Positions 1 through 8,233 of a stretch of DNA of 64,000 bases are shown here, one piece after another. Position 1 is the first letter of the stretch, and every line of letters starts with the position of its first letter. The notes under the pieces were generated by a model, which did not search any database, was not told where the DNA came from, and was given only the letters and a program-made list of their open reading frames with translations. The stretch is taken from positions 124,001 to 188,000 of the forward strand of contig NZ_QFBC01000009.1 of the NCBI RefSeq assembly GCF_003122325.1. The letters are read 5' to 3'. Position numbers and translations under genes: made by a program. Source of the DNA: Rhizobium album. GTDB taxonomy: Bacteria > Pseudomonadota > Alphaproteobacteria > Rhizobiales > Rhizobiaceae.

Positions 1-514
1 CCTGCGTGGTTGCGACCAGTGCAATCTGGCGGGCCCGCGCTTCCAGCAGTTCGACGACCGTCGCGGCGAGATCCGTCAGGATGAACTGCCGGTCGGCGGA
101 AAGACCGTCCTGCCGCTGCGTATCGAGAACGCACAGCGAACCGATACACGTACCCGACGGCGTGATCAGCGGCGCTCCGGCATAAAACCGGACATGCGGC
201 GCGGCGCTCACCACCGGCGCATTGGAAAATTGCGGATCGGCAAGCGCATCCGGTACGACGAAAACCGTTTGCCTGCGGATCGTCTCCTGGCAGAAGGCCC
301 GGTCGCGCCACATCTCGGTCGCCTGCAGGCCCTGCGTCGACTTGAACCAGAAGCGGTCGCCATCGACGAATGCGAGCGCGCAAAAAGGAAAACCGAAAAT
401 CCCTGCGGCCATCCTGGTGATGCGGTCGAAATTCGGCTCCGGGGGCGTGTTGATGATCGCGTAGCGACGCAATACATCGGCACGGCTTGTTTCTTCTATT
501 TGCATTTGAGACAT
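1..514 (-). CDS. GAF-domain signalling protein, C-terminus cut by window edge
   Basis: An open frame runs leftward from an ATG at 514 to the window edge, about 171 residues with no stop. Residues near 20-165 read as one GAF domain of the kind found in sensor kinases and cyclic-di-GMP enzymes. It opens with a NTPPEPNFDRIT segment, contains FCALAFVDGDRFWFKS, and ends with GAPLITPSGTCIGSLCVLD. GAF domains bind small ligands or chromophores and control an attached output domain. That output domain would lie beyond position 1, so kinase, GGDEF or other cannot be decided. An in-frame ATG three codons downstream is an alternative start. No partner gene is visible in the window. Confidence 0.75.
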   Translation of the reverse strand, partial: MSQMQIEETSRADVLRRYAIINTPPEPNFDRITRMAAGIFGFPFCALAFVDGDRFWFKSTQGLQATEMWRDRAFCQETIRRQTVFVVPDALADPQFSNAPVVSAAPHVRFYAGAPLITPSGTCIGSLCVLDTQRQDGLSADRQFILTDLAATVVELLEARARQIALVATTQ

Positions 515-707
515 GTCCGATACGCAGCAGTTTTGCTGGCAAGATACCGATTCGCTTCTTTTGAAAGATGAAGGAAATCATTCGCTTTTTATTCGAATTT
601 TCCGTTCCTTCGGCGGCCGGGTGCGCTGACCCCGTGACCGCCGGGACGAGGCTGTCGTTCGGAATAGTATTGCTGGCATGGGATGAAGATCCGGGAAGGC
701 CGAACAA

Positions 708-1379
708 ATGATGCGAACGGAAGGGATCATCACCTTCGTGGCGGTCGTCGAGGGCGGCTCGATCAGCGAAGCGGCAAGGCGCCTGCGGCTTTCCAAATCG
801 GTGGTGAGCGAACGGCTGGCCGAACTGGAAAAGACGCTGGGCAGCGTGCTTGTCCACCGCACCACGCGCAAGCTGACCCTGACGGAGGGCGGGCTTGCCT
901 TCCTTGAACGCGCCCGCCGCATCACGCGAGAAATGGAAGCGGCGGTCACGGACATGGCGGAGCGTCGGGGAACGCTTGCGGGGCCGCTGCGCATCGCTGC
1001 GCCGGTCACCTTCGGCCGCATGCATCTCGGCCCGGCGCTCTATCCCTTCCTCTTGCGGCATCCCGAGCTGGAGCTGACGCTGGATATCGATGACCGCCGC
1101 GTGGATGCCGTTTCCGACGGCTACGACGCGATCATCCGGCACGGCCCTATTGCCGTTCCCGCCTCATCGCCTGGAAACTCGCACCCAGCCGCCGGCTGCT
1201 GGTCGCATCCGCGCTTGCTGCGGGACATCGAGATCGACCACCAGCCGGAGCAGGAATTCATTGTCATGGCCCATCCGCAAGGCAGGACCCCGCCGGCCAA
1301 GTTGCGGGCCATCGCCGATCACCTGAAGACGGTATTCGGCAGTCCGCCCTATTGGGATACCACGCCCGCCTCTTCGTGA
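708..1379 (+). pseudogene. LysR-family regulator, internally deleted and frameshifted
   Basis: The first 60 residues are a clear LysR winged helix-turn-helix (FVAVVEGGSISEAARRLRLS, then VVSERLAELE). The start of the effector domain follows (GPLRIAAPVTFGRMHLGPAL). After DAIIRHGPIA, near 1155, the frame slips. The +1 frame continues with RLIAWKLAPSRRLLVAS, which is normal LysR sequence, while the annotated frame gives nonsense. From about 1210 the original frame resumes with LLRDIEIDHQPE and the usual C-terminal tail ending KLRAIADHLKTVFG. The product would be 223 residues against about 300 for the family. A one-base loss plus a deletion of roughly 75-80 codons fits. The frame happens to stay open, so automatic callers may report it as intact. 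Confidence 0.75.
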
Positions 1380-1396
1380 GCGTGCCGCACGGCGGC

Positions 1397-2101
1397 TCAG
1401 GGCGCCGGCCGAACTTCGGACCCGAAAACCGCAGTGCTTTCCTTGCGAAAGCGGATGCCGGTGTCGGTGACGATGGCATCCATGGGAATGTCATGAGGCT
1501 GGGGATGGATCGTTTCGATTTCCTGGAAATCGAAGCCGACACCGATCGCCACCGGCCTCGGCTCGAGCACCGCAAGCGTCCGGTCGAAATAACCGCCGCC
1601 GAAACCGAGCCGGTAACACTGCGCATCGAAGCCGATGAGGGGGGCGATGACGATGTCGGGCAGGCGCTCTTCGCCGTTCAGCGGAGCGGGAATGTTGAGG
1701 ATACCGCGCACCAGCGCCTCGCCCATGCGCCATGACTTGAAGATCAGGGGCTTTTGCTTCTCCGCGACCACCGGCAACAGGCAGGTGGCGCCGGTTGCCG
1801 AGGCCATCCAGCCGCGCAGGTCGGGCTCTCCGAGAAACGGCCAGTAGAGGCTGATGTTCCGTCCCGCTATATTTGGCAGCAGTTGGTCGAGATGGCCGCA
1901 GATCTGGGCGGTACGCCGTTCCCGCTCGCTGACGCCGAGGAGAACGCGCCGGTCGATCAGGCGCCGACGCTCGGCCTTTCGCCACGCCTTGGAACCGACG
2001 CCGTCCATCTCCAGCCCCATATAGGCGGGATCGACTTCGTGCATGAAGCAGGCCGGCGAGGCATAACCGTCCGGGGTGTCATTCCGATCTTCTGCAGCCA
2101 T
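1397..2101 (-). CDS. 5-formyltetrahydrofolate cyclo-ligase family protein
   Basis: This enzyme family converts 5-formyl-THF to 5,10-methenyl-THF with ATP in the cytoplasm. The protein is 234 residues. It has the N-terminal basic helix (KAWRKAERRRLIDRR) and the C-terminal phosphate and folate-binding signature LGFGGGYFDRTLA. The segment before the core is about 40 residues longer than in the standard enzyme of about 190-200 residues and contains CFMHEVDPAYMGL. The ATG at 2101 was chosen because an AGAAAGAA tract precedes it; the frame stays open 24 codons further upstream. In many proteobacteria this gene lies beside zapA and 6S RNA, but neither is recognisable here, so it may be a second or relocated copy. 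Confidence 0.85.
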   Translation of the reverse strand: MAAEDRNDTPDGYASPACFMHEVDPAYMGLEMDGVGSKAWRKAERRRLIDRRVLLGVSERERRTAQICGHLDQLLPNIAGRNISLYWPFLGEPDLRGWMASATGATCLLPVVAEKQKPLIFKSWRMGEALVRGILNIPAPLNGEERLPDIVIAPLIGFDAQCYRLGFGGGYFDRTLAVLEPRPVAIGVGFDFQEIETIHPQPHDIPMDAIVTDTGIRFRKESTAVFGSEVRPAP

Positions 2102-2127
2102 GGAACAATTCTTTCTGTTTGGCCGAT

Positions 2128-2148
2128 GGGGACCGAGCGATGGTCCCC
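2128..2148. other. Small hairpin upstream of the cyclo-ligase gene
   Basis: GGGGACC and GGTCCCC form a perfect 7-bp stem with a 7-nt loop, 27 bases before the cyclo-ligase start. It could be a leader structure or the end of an upstream transcript. There is no T tract on either side. The rest of 2102-2333 holds no gene I can support. Confidence 0.35.
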
Positions 2149-2333
2149 GATGATGGATGATAGTGCAATTCAATTCTCGACATGCGTTCGTCTGATCGCA
2201 CGTCGCATTCGCTTTCCTGTCGACGTTTTGGCGACGGCTCTTCGGCCGCGGCCAGCTTCGTTCATCTCCCGCCTTGATTTATATCGTAACACGACATAAA
2301 TTGAAAGCGATCAATCGTTGCGAGGTTTTCGAC

Positions 2334-2558
2334 ATGGATAACCGGCTATCATCTCCCGCACCGCATCCCGCCTTTCGCTATCCCCCGGATGAGACGCTCG
2401 AAGACTTGCGGCAAAGGGTAAGGAGGCTGCTCGACGACAAGGCGGCAGGCCGCTGGGCGCTTCTGCGGGCCGAATGGCTCTATGACCTGGCGCTGCTGAC
2501 AAACGATTTCCGGGTCTGGATGCAGCGCGTCGATCAGCGCTACGACAACTCGCGGTAA
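2334..2558 (+). CDS. Small hypothetical protein (74 aa)
   Basis: I do not recognise this family. The 74-residue product is soluble, with a proline-rich start (SSPAPHPAFRYPPDE) and a helical, charged middle (TLEDLRQRVRRLLDDKAAGRWALLRAEWLYDLALL is split across two helices). A GAGG-like site precedes the ATG at 2334; the open frame extends upstream but the longer start has no ribosome site. It lies 89 bases before the MarR gene on the same strand, so the two may be co-transcribed. It shows normal GC-rich codon use. Confidence 0.5.
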   Translation: MDNRLSSPAPHPAFRYPPDETLEDLRQRVRRLLDDKAAGRWALLRAEWLYDLALLTNDFRVWMQRVDQRYDNSR

Positions 2559-2647
2559 CGGGCTTGACCGGCCGTCCGCAGGATCAACCGGAGGGAAAGC
2601 CTGTTGTCGAAACGCCCTGGCTGGAGACCGGCCAAAACGGAGACCGG

Positions 2648-3097
2648 ATGAAGACGCCAGGAACGCTCAGGCAGCAGGATTATGAAACGCTTGCCGATCT
2701 TCGTTATGCGCTGCGCCTTTTCATGGATTTCAGTGCTTCCGCCGCCCAGTCCGAAGGCGTGCCGGCCCAGCAGCATCAGGCGCTTCTCGCCATCAAGGGT
2801 GCCAAGCGCGGGGAGCCGGTCACGGTCGGCACGCTTGCGGGACGGCTTCTTATCGCGCCGCATACCGCGACCGAACTGGTTGGCCGGCTGATCGAGGCCG
2901 GGCTTGCGAAACGCCAGGCGGATCCGGAAGACAAGCGCCGGCAGACCGTTCATCTGACGGAAAAGGCGGAGGAACTTCTGGTCCGCCTGAGTGAGGTGCA
3001 TCTCGCCGAAATTCGTGAATTGGCACCGAAGCTGATTGCCCTGCTGACGCAGTTGCAAGGCACCGTGACGACCGCGGCCGACCAGGGCACGTCCTGA
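2648..3097 (+). CDS. MarR-family transcriptional regulator
   Basis: MarR proteins are dimeric winged-helix repressors, often of efflux or catabolic genes and released by small phenolic ligands. The 149-residue product has the expected helices. VTVGTLAGRLLIAPHTATEL fits the recognition region, and RLIEAGLAKRQADPEDKRRQ followed by TVHLTEKAEELL is the beta-hairpin wing and following helix. The ATG at 2648 has a GGAG site six bases upstream. The frame is open to 2564, but that start lacks a site. No obvious target gene is adjacent: the next genes converge on it from the other strand. Confidence 0.8.
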   Translation: MKTPGTLRQQDYETLADLRYALRLFMDFSASAAQSEGVPAQQHQALLAIKGAKRGEPVTVGTLAGRLLIAPHTATELVGRLIEAGLAKRQADPEDKRRQTVHLTEKAEELLVRLSEVHLAEIRELAPKLIALLTQLQGTVTTAADQGTS

Positions 3098-3214
3098 GCG
3101 TGCGGTTCGGCTCTTTCCGGCGAAAGCGGAAGGAAAATATCCACTGCCAAGGGGATGAATAGCAAAAGCTTGCAATTCAACCGCCGCCATGCGCCGTCAA
3201 CGGCGAGCTTCGCT

Positions 3215-4000
3215 TTACGCCCGCTGACCCTTTTTCTGCGCCAGCAGGATCAGGCCGGCAATGACAATCGTGCCGACGATGAACAGAAAGGCTGCGGCAG
3301 CGATGGCAGGACTGATGTTTTCCCGGATCGTCGAGAACATCTGCCGGGCAACGGTACGCTGGTTGGGTCCGGCGACGAACAGGGTGAGGACGACTTCGTC
3401 CAGCGAGGTGGCGAAAGCAAACACGGCCCCCGACACAATGCCCGGCATCGCCAGGGGCAAGGTCACCTGACGCAGCACGACGGCGGGCGAGGCGCCCAGG
3501 CTTGCCGCGGCATTCTCCAGGCGGCGATCGATGCCTTGAAGTGCTGCCGTCACGTTGACGATGACGAACGGGATCGCGATGACCGTGTGGGCGATGATGA
3601 CGCCGACATAGGTGTTGGCCAGGCCGTACTGGGCGAACATCAACTGCATGCCGACACCGAGGACGACCGCCGGAACGACCATGGGCAGCAGGAACACGGT
3701 GCGGAAGACGCTGAAGAGCAGCGAAGCCGAATTTCCGCGCAATCCGAGGGACGCCACGGTGCCGAGAACGGTCGCGAGGATCGTCGTGCCGGTGCCGATC
3801 AGCAGACTGTTGAGGATCGAGCGCCGCCAGGCATTGGCGGTGAACAGCTCGTGGAACCACCTGAACGAGAAGTCGGGGATCGGATAGTTCAGGAAGATGC
3901 TGTCCGTAAAGGCGAGCGGAAGGATCGCAAACAGGGGCGCCATCAGAAAGATGACGACCGCCGTGCCGAAGACAGCCTTGCCGATGGGAAGCGTTCTCAT
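3215..4000 (-). CDS. ABC transporter permease, PotC type
   Basis: This is an inner-membrane permease of the spermidine/putrescine class (261 residues, about six membrane segments). It starts RTLPIGKAVFGTAVVIFLMA and carries the cytoplasmic EAA loop (ENAAASLGASPAVVLRQVTLP) that contacts the ATPase. It is the last gene of a four-gene minus-strand operon: binding protein, ATPase, PotB-type permease, PotC-type permease. Its start overlaps the end of the preceding permease by four bases (3997-4000), which fixes the ATG at 4000. It pairs with that permease as the heterodimeric channel. The substrate cannot be read from sequence. Confidence 0.9.
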   Translation of the reverse strand: MRTLPIGKAVFGTAVVIFLMAPLFAILPLAFTDSIFLNYPIPDFSFRWFHELFTANAWRRSILNSLLIGTGTTILATVLGTVASLGLRGNSASLLFSVFRTVFLLPMVVPAVVLGVGMQLMFAQYGLANTYVGVIIAHTVIAIPFVIVNVTAALQGIDRRLENAAASLGASPAVVLRQVTLPLAMPGIVSGAVFAFATSLDEVVLTLFVAGPNQRTVARQMFSTIRENISPAIAAAAFLFIVGTIVIAGLILLAQKKGQRA

Positions 4001-5178
4001 GCGCGCGCCTCCTCGGACGACAGGCGAAGGTAGACGACGTAGAGGATCATGGTTGCGGCCAGAAGGACGATGCCGAGCGCGCCGGCCATCCCCCAGTTGG
4101 CTGCGCCGGTGGCATAATAGGCGATGACCGAACTGATCATCTGGTCCTTGGCGCCGCCGATCAGGGCTGGCGTGATGTAGTAGCCAAGCGCGCTCATGAA
4201 GACGAGCAGCGCGCCGGAGACGACACCGCGAAGGCTGAGCGGCAACAATACCAGCAGGAATGCCCGGATCGGCGGTGCGCCGAGCGAGGCTGCGGCAGGC
4301 ATCAGGTTCTTCGGGATGCCGATGAGCACGCTGAAGATCGGCAGCACCATGAAAGGCAGCAAGACGTGGGTCATCGCAATCACGACGCCGAGCCTGTTGA
4401 AGATGAGGGGCACGGGGCCGCTCGTCAGCCCGAGCGTCTGCAGCGTCAGGTTGATCAGGCCGTTGTCCTGCAGGATGATGTACCAGGCGGCGGTGCGCAC
4501 GAGGAGCGAGGTCCAGAGCGGCAGCAGCACGGCTCCGAGGAGCAACTGGCGTTTCCAACCGGTCGTCGACGCCGCGACCATGGCAAAAGGAAGCCCGACG
4601 GCAATGCAGCAGAGGGTCACGACGCCGGCCATGATCATGGTCCGGAACAGTGTGGTCCGATTGGCAGACGTGCCTTCGGGCATGCTGACGATGGCGCCAC
4701 CGGTGTCGCGCTGCAGATCGACGGCAGCCAGGAGATTTCTGTCGGTCAGCGACGCGCCTGCAGCGTCCTGCACGGCAATCCAGAAGGCGGAATCGCGCCA
4801 CCGCTTGTCGACCGCGACGAGATCGGTAATCGCCTGGTCTTCGGCCACGGCGTTGCGGGTCTTCACCAGCAGCGTCCGGAAGCCGGACTTCGCGCTGTTC
4901 AGGCGGCGGACCAGATCACCGAAAAGCTCGTCGTCTGTGATGTTGCGGAGATCGTCCGCGAATGCCTTCTGAACGTCCGCCGACGGCGTGCTTGCGCGGT
5001 CCCACTCCTGCAGCGCCCGCGAAACCGTCGGCAGGGCGCTTGAAGCGACCGGATCGGACACGGCCGTCTTCATCATCGTGACGAGCGGAGCGGCGAAAAA
5101 GAAAACCAGGAAAAGAGCAAGCGGCGCGATCAGCGCGCACGACTTGACGCGTTTGGAGAGCCCCGATTGCTGGGTCAT
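3997..5178 (-). CDS. ABC transporter permease, PotB type, with large periplasmic insert
   Basis: This is the first permease of the importer (393 residues). Membrane segment 1 (residues about 18-38) is followed by an unusual stretch of about 130 residues before segment 2. The insert is charged and helical (from about residue 45 to 170, including ADDLRNITDDELFGDLVRRL) and should lie in the periplasm. PotB-type permeases are usually near 280-300 residues. The EAA loop reads MPAAASLGAPPIRAFLLVLL. An ATGA overlap with the ATPase gene sets the start at 5178. The insert may dock the binding protein; that is inference. Confidence 0.9.
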   Translation of the reverse strand: MTQQSGLSKRVKSCALIAPLALFLVFFFAAPLVTMMKTAVSDPVASSALPTVSRALQEWDRASTPSADVQKAFADDLRNITDDELFGDLVRRLNSAKSGFRTLLVKTRNAVAEDQAITDLVAVDKRWRDSAFWIAVQDAAGASLTDRNLLAAVDLQRDTGGAIVSMPEGTSANRTTLFRTMIMAGVVTLCCIAVGLPFAMVAASTTGWKRQLLLGAVLLPLWTSLLVRTAAWYIILQDNGLINLTLQTLGLTSGPVPLIFNRLGVVIAMTHVLLPFMVLPIFSVLIGIPKNLMPAAASLGAPPIRAFLLVLLPLSLRGVVSGALLVFMSALGYYITPALIGGAKDQMISSVIAYYATGAANWGMAGALGIVLLAATMILYVVYLRLSSEEARA

Positions 5179-6242
5179 GAGACGATCCAGCATTGTTCGG
5201 GGCTGAACGACGCAACAACCTCCTGGCCTATCTGGGACGTCACCACGTTTCGAGGCGCCTTGATCACCAGCGATCGGCTTCCGGTATCGGCCTGGATCTG
5301 GAGATGATCGCCGTGATACACGATGTCGCTGATCTTCACCTTCAGTTCGTTCTGCCCTTCACCGGAGGAACGAAGCTCGATCCGCTCCGGGCGGACGGAT
5401 ATTTTTACGTGTTTTCCGGGTTCCAGGGCGGCAGCGGATGCTACCCTGATCGACTGGCCGCCCTCCAGCGTGACGGTCAGCAGGCCGTTCGAGGCCGATG
5501 AGACCTTGCCGCTGAGCAGGTTGGTTTCGCCGATGAACTCGGCAACGAACTGAGTCTTCGGATGGTCATAGATGTCGGACGGCCCGCCGATCTGCTCGAT
5601 CTTGCCGTGATTGAAGATTGCGATCCGGTCCGACATGGTCAGGGCTTCGGTCTGGTCGTGGGTGACGAACACGATCGTCAAACCCAGGCGATGATGGATG
5701 TCGCGGATGTCCATCTGCATCTGCTCGCGGAGCTTCTTGTCGAGAGCGCCGAGCGGCTCGTCCATCAACACGACTTCCGGCTCGAACACGAGAGCACGGG
5801 CCAGGGCGACGCGCTGCTGCTGGCCGCCGGACAACTGGATCGGCCGGCGTTCGTGGAAGGCACCCAGCTGAACCATGTCGAGCGCCTTGGTGACGCGCTC
5901 GACGATTTCACTCCTGGAAGCCCCCCGCATCTTGAGGGGAAATGCCACGTTGTCGGCAACCGACATGTGGGGAAACAGGGCATAGTTCTGGAAAACCACG
6001 CCCATGTTGCGCTTGTGCGGCGGCAGGGCGTCGACGCGTTTGCCGCCGACCGAAATCGTGCCGCTGGTCGGGCTTTCGAACCCCGCCAGCATCATCAGGA
6101 GTGTCGTCTTGCCCGACCCGGAAGGCCCGAGCATGCTGACGAACTCTCCCTTTCCGATCGACAAGTCGAGATCGTCGACAACGGTCATGATACCGAAGGT
6201 TTTGCTGACCTTGTCGAAATGTATAAGCGCGTCGCTCATCAT
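5175..6242 (-). CDS. ABC transporter ATP-binding protein, PotA type
   Basis: This ATPase energises the polyamine-type importer. The 355-residue protein has Walker A GPSGSGKT at about residues 39-46, signature LSGGQQQRVALARAL, Walker B VVLMDEP and switch histidine VFVTHD. It then has a C-terminal TOBE regulatory domain (about residues 240-355), normal for this class. Two adjacent ATG codons (6242 and 6239) follow an AGG site; the second has the better spacing, so the true protein may be one residue shorter. It overlaps the downstream permease by four bases, and a 103-base gap separates it from the binding-protein gene. Confidence 0.92.
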   Translation of the reverse strand: MMSDALIHFDKVSKTFGIMTVVDDLDLSIGKGEFVSMLGPSGSGKTTLLMMLAGFESPTSGTISVGGKRVDALPPHKRNMGVVFQNYALFPHMSVADNVAFPLKMRGASRSEIVERVTKALDMVQLGAFHERRPIQLSGGQQQRVALARALVFEPEVVLMDEPLGALDKKLREQMQMDIRDIHHRLGLTIVFVTHDQTEALTMSDRIAIFNHGKIEQIGGPSDIYDHPKTQFVAEFIGETNLLSGKVSSASNGLLTVTLEGGQSIRVASAAALEPGKHVKISVRPERIELRSSGEGQNELKVKISDIVYHGDHLQIQADTGSRSLVIKAPRNVVTSQIGQEVVASFSPEQCWIVS

Positions 6243-6345
6243 GACCTACGTTCGTTTGGATAACGCGACCTACCCCTCATCCATACGATCGGTGTTCCGT
6301 TGCCCGGTCAGGGCAACGGATATCGGGGCGTGAAACCGCTGGCGC

Positions 6346-7386
6346 TTACTGGGCGAGCCAGGCGTTGAAGCGCTGCGTCAGCTCTTCCGAGTTGTCGGTC
6401 CAGAAGTCGACATCAAGGGCGATGGCGCCGCCGATATTCTCTTCGGCTGTCGGAAGTTCTTTCTGGAACTGTTCAGGCACAAGCTTGGTCGCGCCGAGGT
6501 TCGGCAGGCCATAGGCGATGAATTCCGGCAGCTTGGCCTGGTTTTCCGCCTTGCTGGCGTAGGCGATGAAATCCATGCCTGCGTCCTTGTTCGGGCTGTC
6601 CTTCAGGATCACCCAGCTGTCGATGGCGTAGACGCTGCCCGGGAAGACGAAGCCGAACTTCGTGCCTTCGGCCCGGTTGATGCCGCTGATACGACCGTTG
6701 TAGGCGGAGGTCATGACGACCTGGCCGGACGACAGAAGCTGGAGCGGCTGTGCGCCGGCATCCCACCAGATGATATCGGCCTTCAGCTCGTCGAGCTTCT
6801 TGAACGCCCGATCGACGCCGCCTTCGCCGCTCAGGACGTCGTAGACCTGGTCGGCCGGAACGCCATCAGCCATCAGCGCGAATTCGAGAGCGTATTTCGG
6901 ACCCTTGCGGAGGCCGCGCTTGCCGGGAAACTTCTTCGTGTCCCAGAAATCGGCCCAGGTCTTCGGGGCTTCAGCAAGCTTCGAGCCGTCGTAGGAAAGA
7001 CCGGTCGACCAGACGATGTTGCCGACGCCGCAATCGCTCACGGCTGCGGGAAGGTATGCGTCCTTGCCGCCGAGCTTTTCCCAGTCGATCTTTTCGTAGA
7101 TGCCGTCGGCGCAACCCAGCGCCAGTTCTTCCGCTTCGACTTCGACGACATCCCAGTTCGGAACGCCGGCCTTCACCTTGGCCTGAAGAACGCCGTAACC
7201 GCCGTCCCAGCTTTCGTCCAGAACCGGCTTGCCGATCTCGGCTGCGAAGGGTTCGAAGAAGATTTTACGCTGGGCATCCTGGAAATTGCCGCCCCAGGAG
7301 ACGACGGTCAGATCCCGTGCCTGCGCAGTGAAACCGCCTGCCATCAGGACGGTGGATGCAATGATAGTCGCTTTGAAGATGTTCAT
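6346..7386 (-). CDS. Periplasmic substrate-binding protein, PotD-like (family 1/8)
   Basis: This is the secreted receptor of the importer (346 residues). A Sec signal peptide covers about residues 1-23, ending TAQA before RDLTVVSWGG, the usual first strand of polyamine-type receptors. A GGGGAG site seven bases before 7386 fixes the start; eleven further codons upstream are open but lack a site. The first gene of the minus-strand operon, it lies close to an XRE-cupin regulator and a HisD-family dehydrogenase. Polyamine receptors use acidic residues to hold amines. I cannot verify such a pocket here, and the ligand may be a different small molecule. Confidence 0.88.
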   Translation of the reverse strand: MNIFKATIIASTVLMAGGFTAQARDLTVVSWGGNFQDAQRKIFFEPFAAEIGKPVLDESWDGGYGVLQAKVKAGVPNWDVVEVEAEELALGCADGIYEKIDWEKLGGKDAYLPAAVSDCGVGNIVWSTGLSYDGSKLAEAPKTWADFWDTKKFPGKRGLRKGPKYALEFALMADGVPADQVYDVLSGEGGVDRAFKKLDELKADIIWWDAGAQPLQLLSSGQVVMTSAYNGRISGINRAEGTKFGFVFPGSVYAIDSWVILKDSPNKDAGMDFIAYASKAENQAKLPEFIAYGLPNLGATKLVPEQFQKELPTAEENIGGAIALDVDFWTDNSEELTQRFNAWLAQ

Positions 7387-7430
7387 CGGACGCTCCCCTT
7401 CGTGTTGTGAACCGGCCAATAGGAAAGCAC

Positions 7431-7440
7431 GTTTCGAAAC
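7431..7440. promoter_or_regulatory. Palindrome upstream of the binding-protein gene
   Basis: GTTTCGAAAC is a perfect 10-bp palindrome, 45 bases before the binding-protein start. It is a candidate operator for the neighbouring XRE-cupin regulator. Its short length means chance is possible. Confidence 0.3.
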
Positions 7441-7503
7441 TTTGGGAAGCGGGGTTAACCGTTGTGGTCACTATACTCACCAGTCTCCCGGTCACCTCGA
7501 AAA

Positions 7504-8052
7504 TCAATAGGTGGGCGGGGTTATCGCACTCAAAATCTCGCTCTGGCCGTCATGAACATTGCGGAAGCGATGCGGCAGACGGCTGTCGAAATAATAGCCG
7601 TCCCCCGGCTTCAAGACTTTTTTCTGGTTTCCCACGGTGACCTCGACGAGGCCGGACAGCACCATGCCGGCCTCCTGCGCCGCGTGGGTGAATTCCTCGC
7701 CGGTGTCCGCTCCAGGCGCATAACGCTCGTGCAGCATCAGCATCTGCCGGTTGGGGTGGTCGAGGCCGACGACACGGTAGGAAATTGTATCAACCTTTCC
7801 AATCTCGACGAGGTCTGCCGAGGCGTAGAAGGGAGAGTAGGGCAGGCTGGATTGCAGATCGGAGAAGAAGCCGGGAAGCGTCGTGCCCAAGGCATCGAGG
7901 ACCGCACCGAGCGTGTCTATCGACGGGCTCATCCGATCGCGCTCGATCAGTGAGATCGTCGAGTGAGATATGCCGGAGCGGGCGGCGAGTTCTCGCACTC
8001 CCAGGTCTCGACGGCGACGAAGTTCGCGAAGCTTGCTACCAATTTTCGGCAT
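7504..8052 (-). CDS. XRE-family regulator with cupin domain (PuuR-like)
   Basis: The 182-residue protein has a lambda-repressor-type helix-turn-helix at residues about 7-60 (RELAARSGISHSTISLIERD) and a C-terminal cupin barrel at about 108-178 (GMVLSGLVEVTVGNQKKVLK, then PGDGYYFDSRLPHRFRN). PuuR and its relatives use this layout to sense small metabolites such as putrescine. It sits between the importer operon and the divergent HisD-family gene, so it most likely represses both. The ATG at 8052 follows a GGGAAA tract. The sensed ligand should be the importer substrate or its breakdown product; that is inference. Confidence 0.88.
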   Translation of the reverse strand: MPKIGSKLRELRRRRDLGVRELAARSGISHSTISLIERDRMSPSIDTLGAVLDALGTTLPGFFSDLQSSLPYSPFYASADLVEIGKVDTISYRVVGLDHPNRQMLMLHERYAPGADTGEEFTHAAQEAGMVLSGLVEVTVGNQKKVLKPGDGYYFDSRLPHRFRNVHDGQSEILSAITPPTY

Positions 8053-8169
8053 AAGTCAGTTTCCCTTTTTCTTCTTGCCGGCGGACAATGACACCGCAAA
8101 CCTCGCCGGGATACTCGATGCTGCCGGACTCCGGGCGCAATGGTGAATATAATGAACAGGTGGTTTGTG

Positions 8170-8179
8170 GGCAATTGCC
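8170..8179. promoter_or_regulatory. Palindrome in the regulator/dehydrogenase intergenic region
   Basis: GGCAATTGCC is a perfect 10-bp palindrome 55 bases before the HisD-family gene and about 120 bases before the XRE-cupin gene. The position suits an operator for that regulator. Confidence 0.3.
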
Positions 8180-8233
8180 GGACTGCCGAGCTTGGAAGAT
8201 GCTGACACCGATCATCCCGCATAGGAGGTTTTG

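Noticed and set aside
2102-2333. A 6S RNA gene, often found beside the formyl-THF cyclo-ligase gene
   Set aside because: I could not find the long central bubble and closing stem of 6S RNA; only a 7-bp hairpin is clear.
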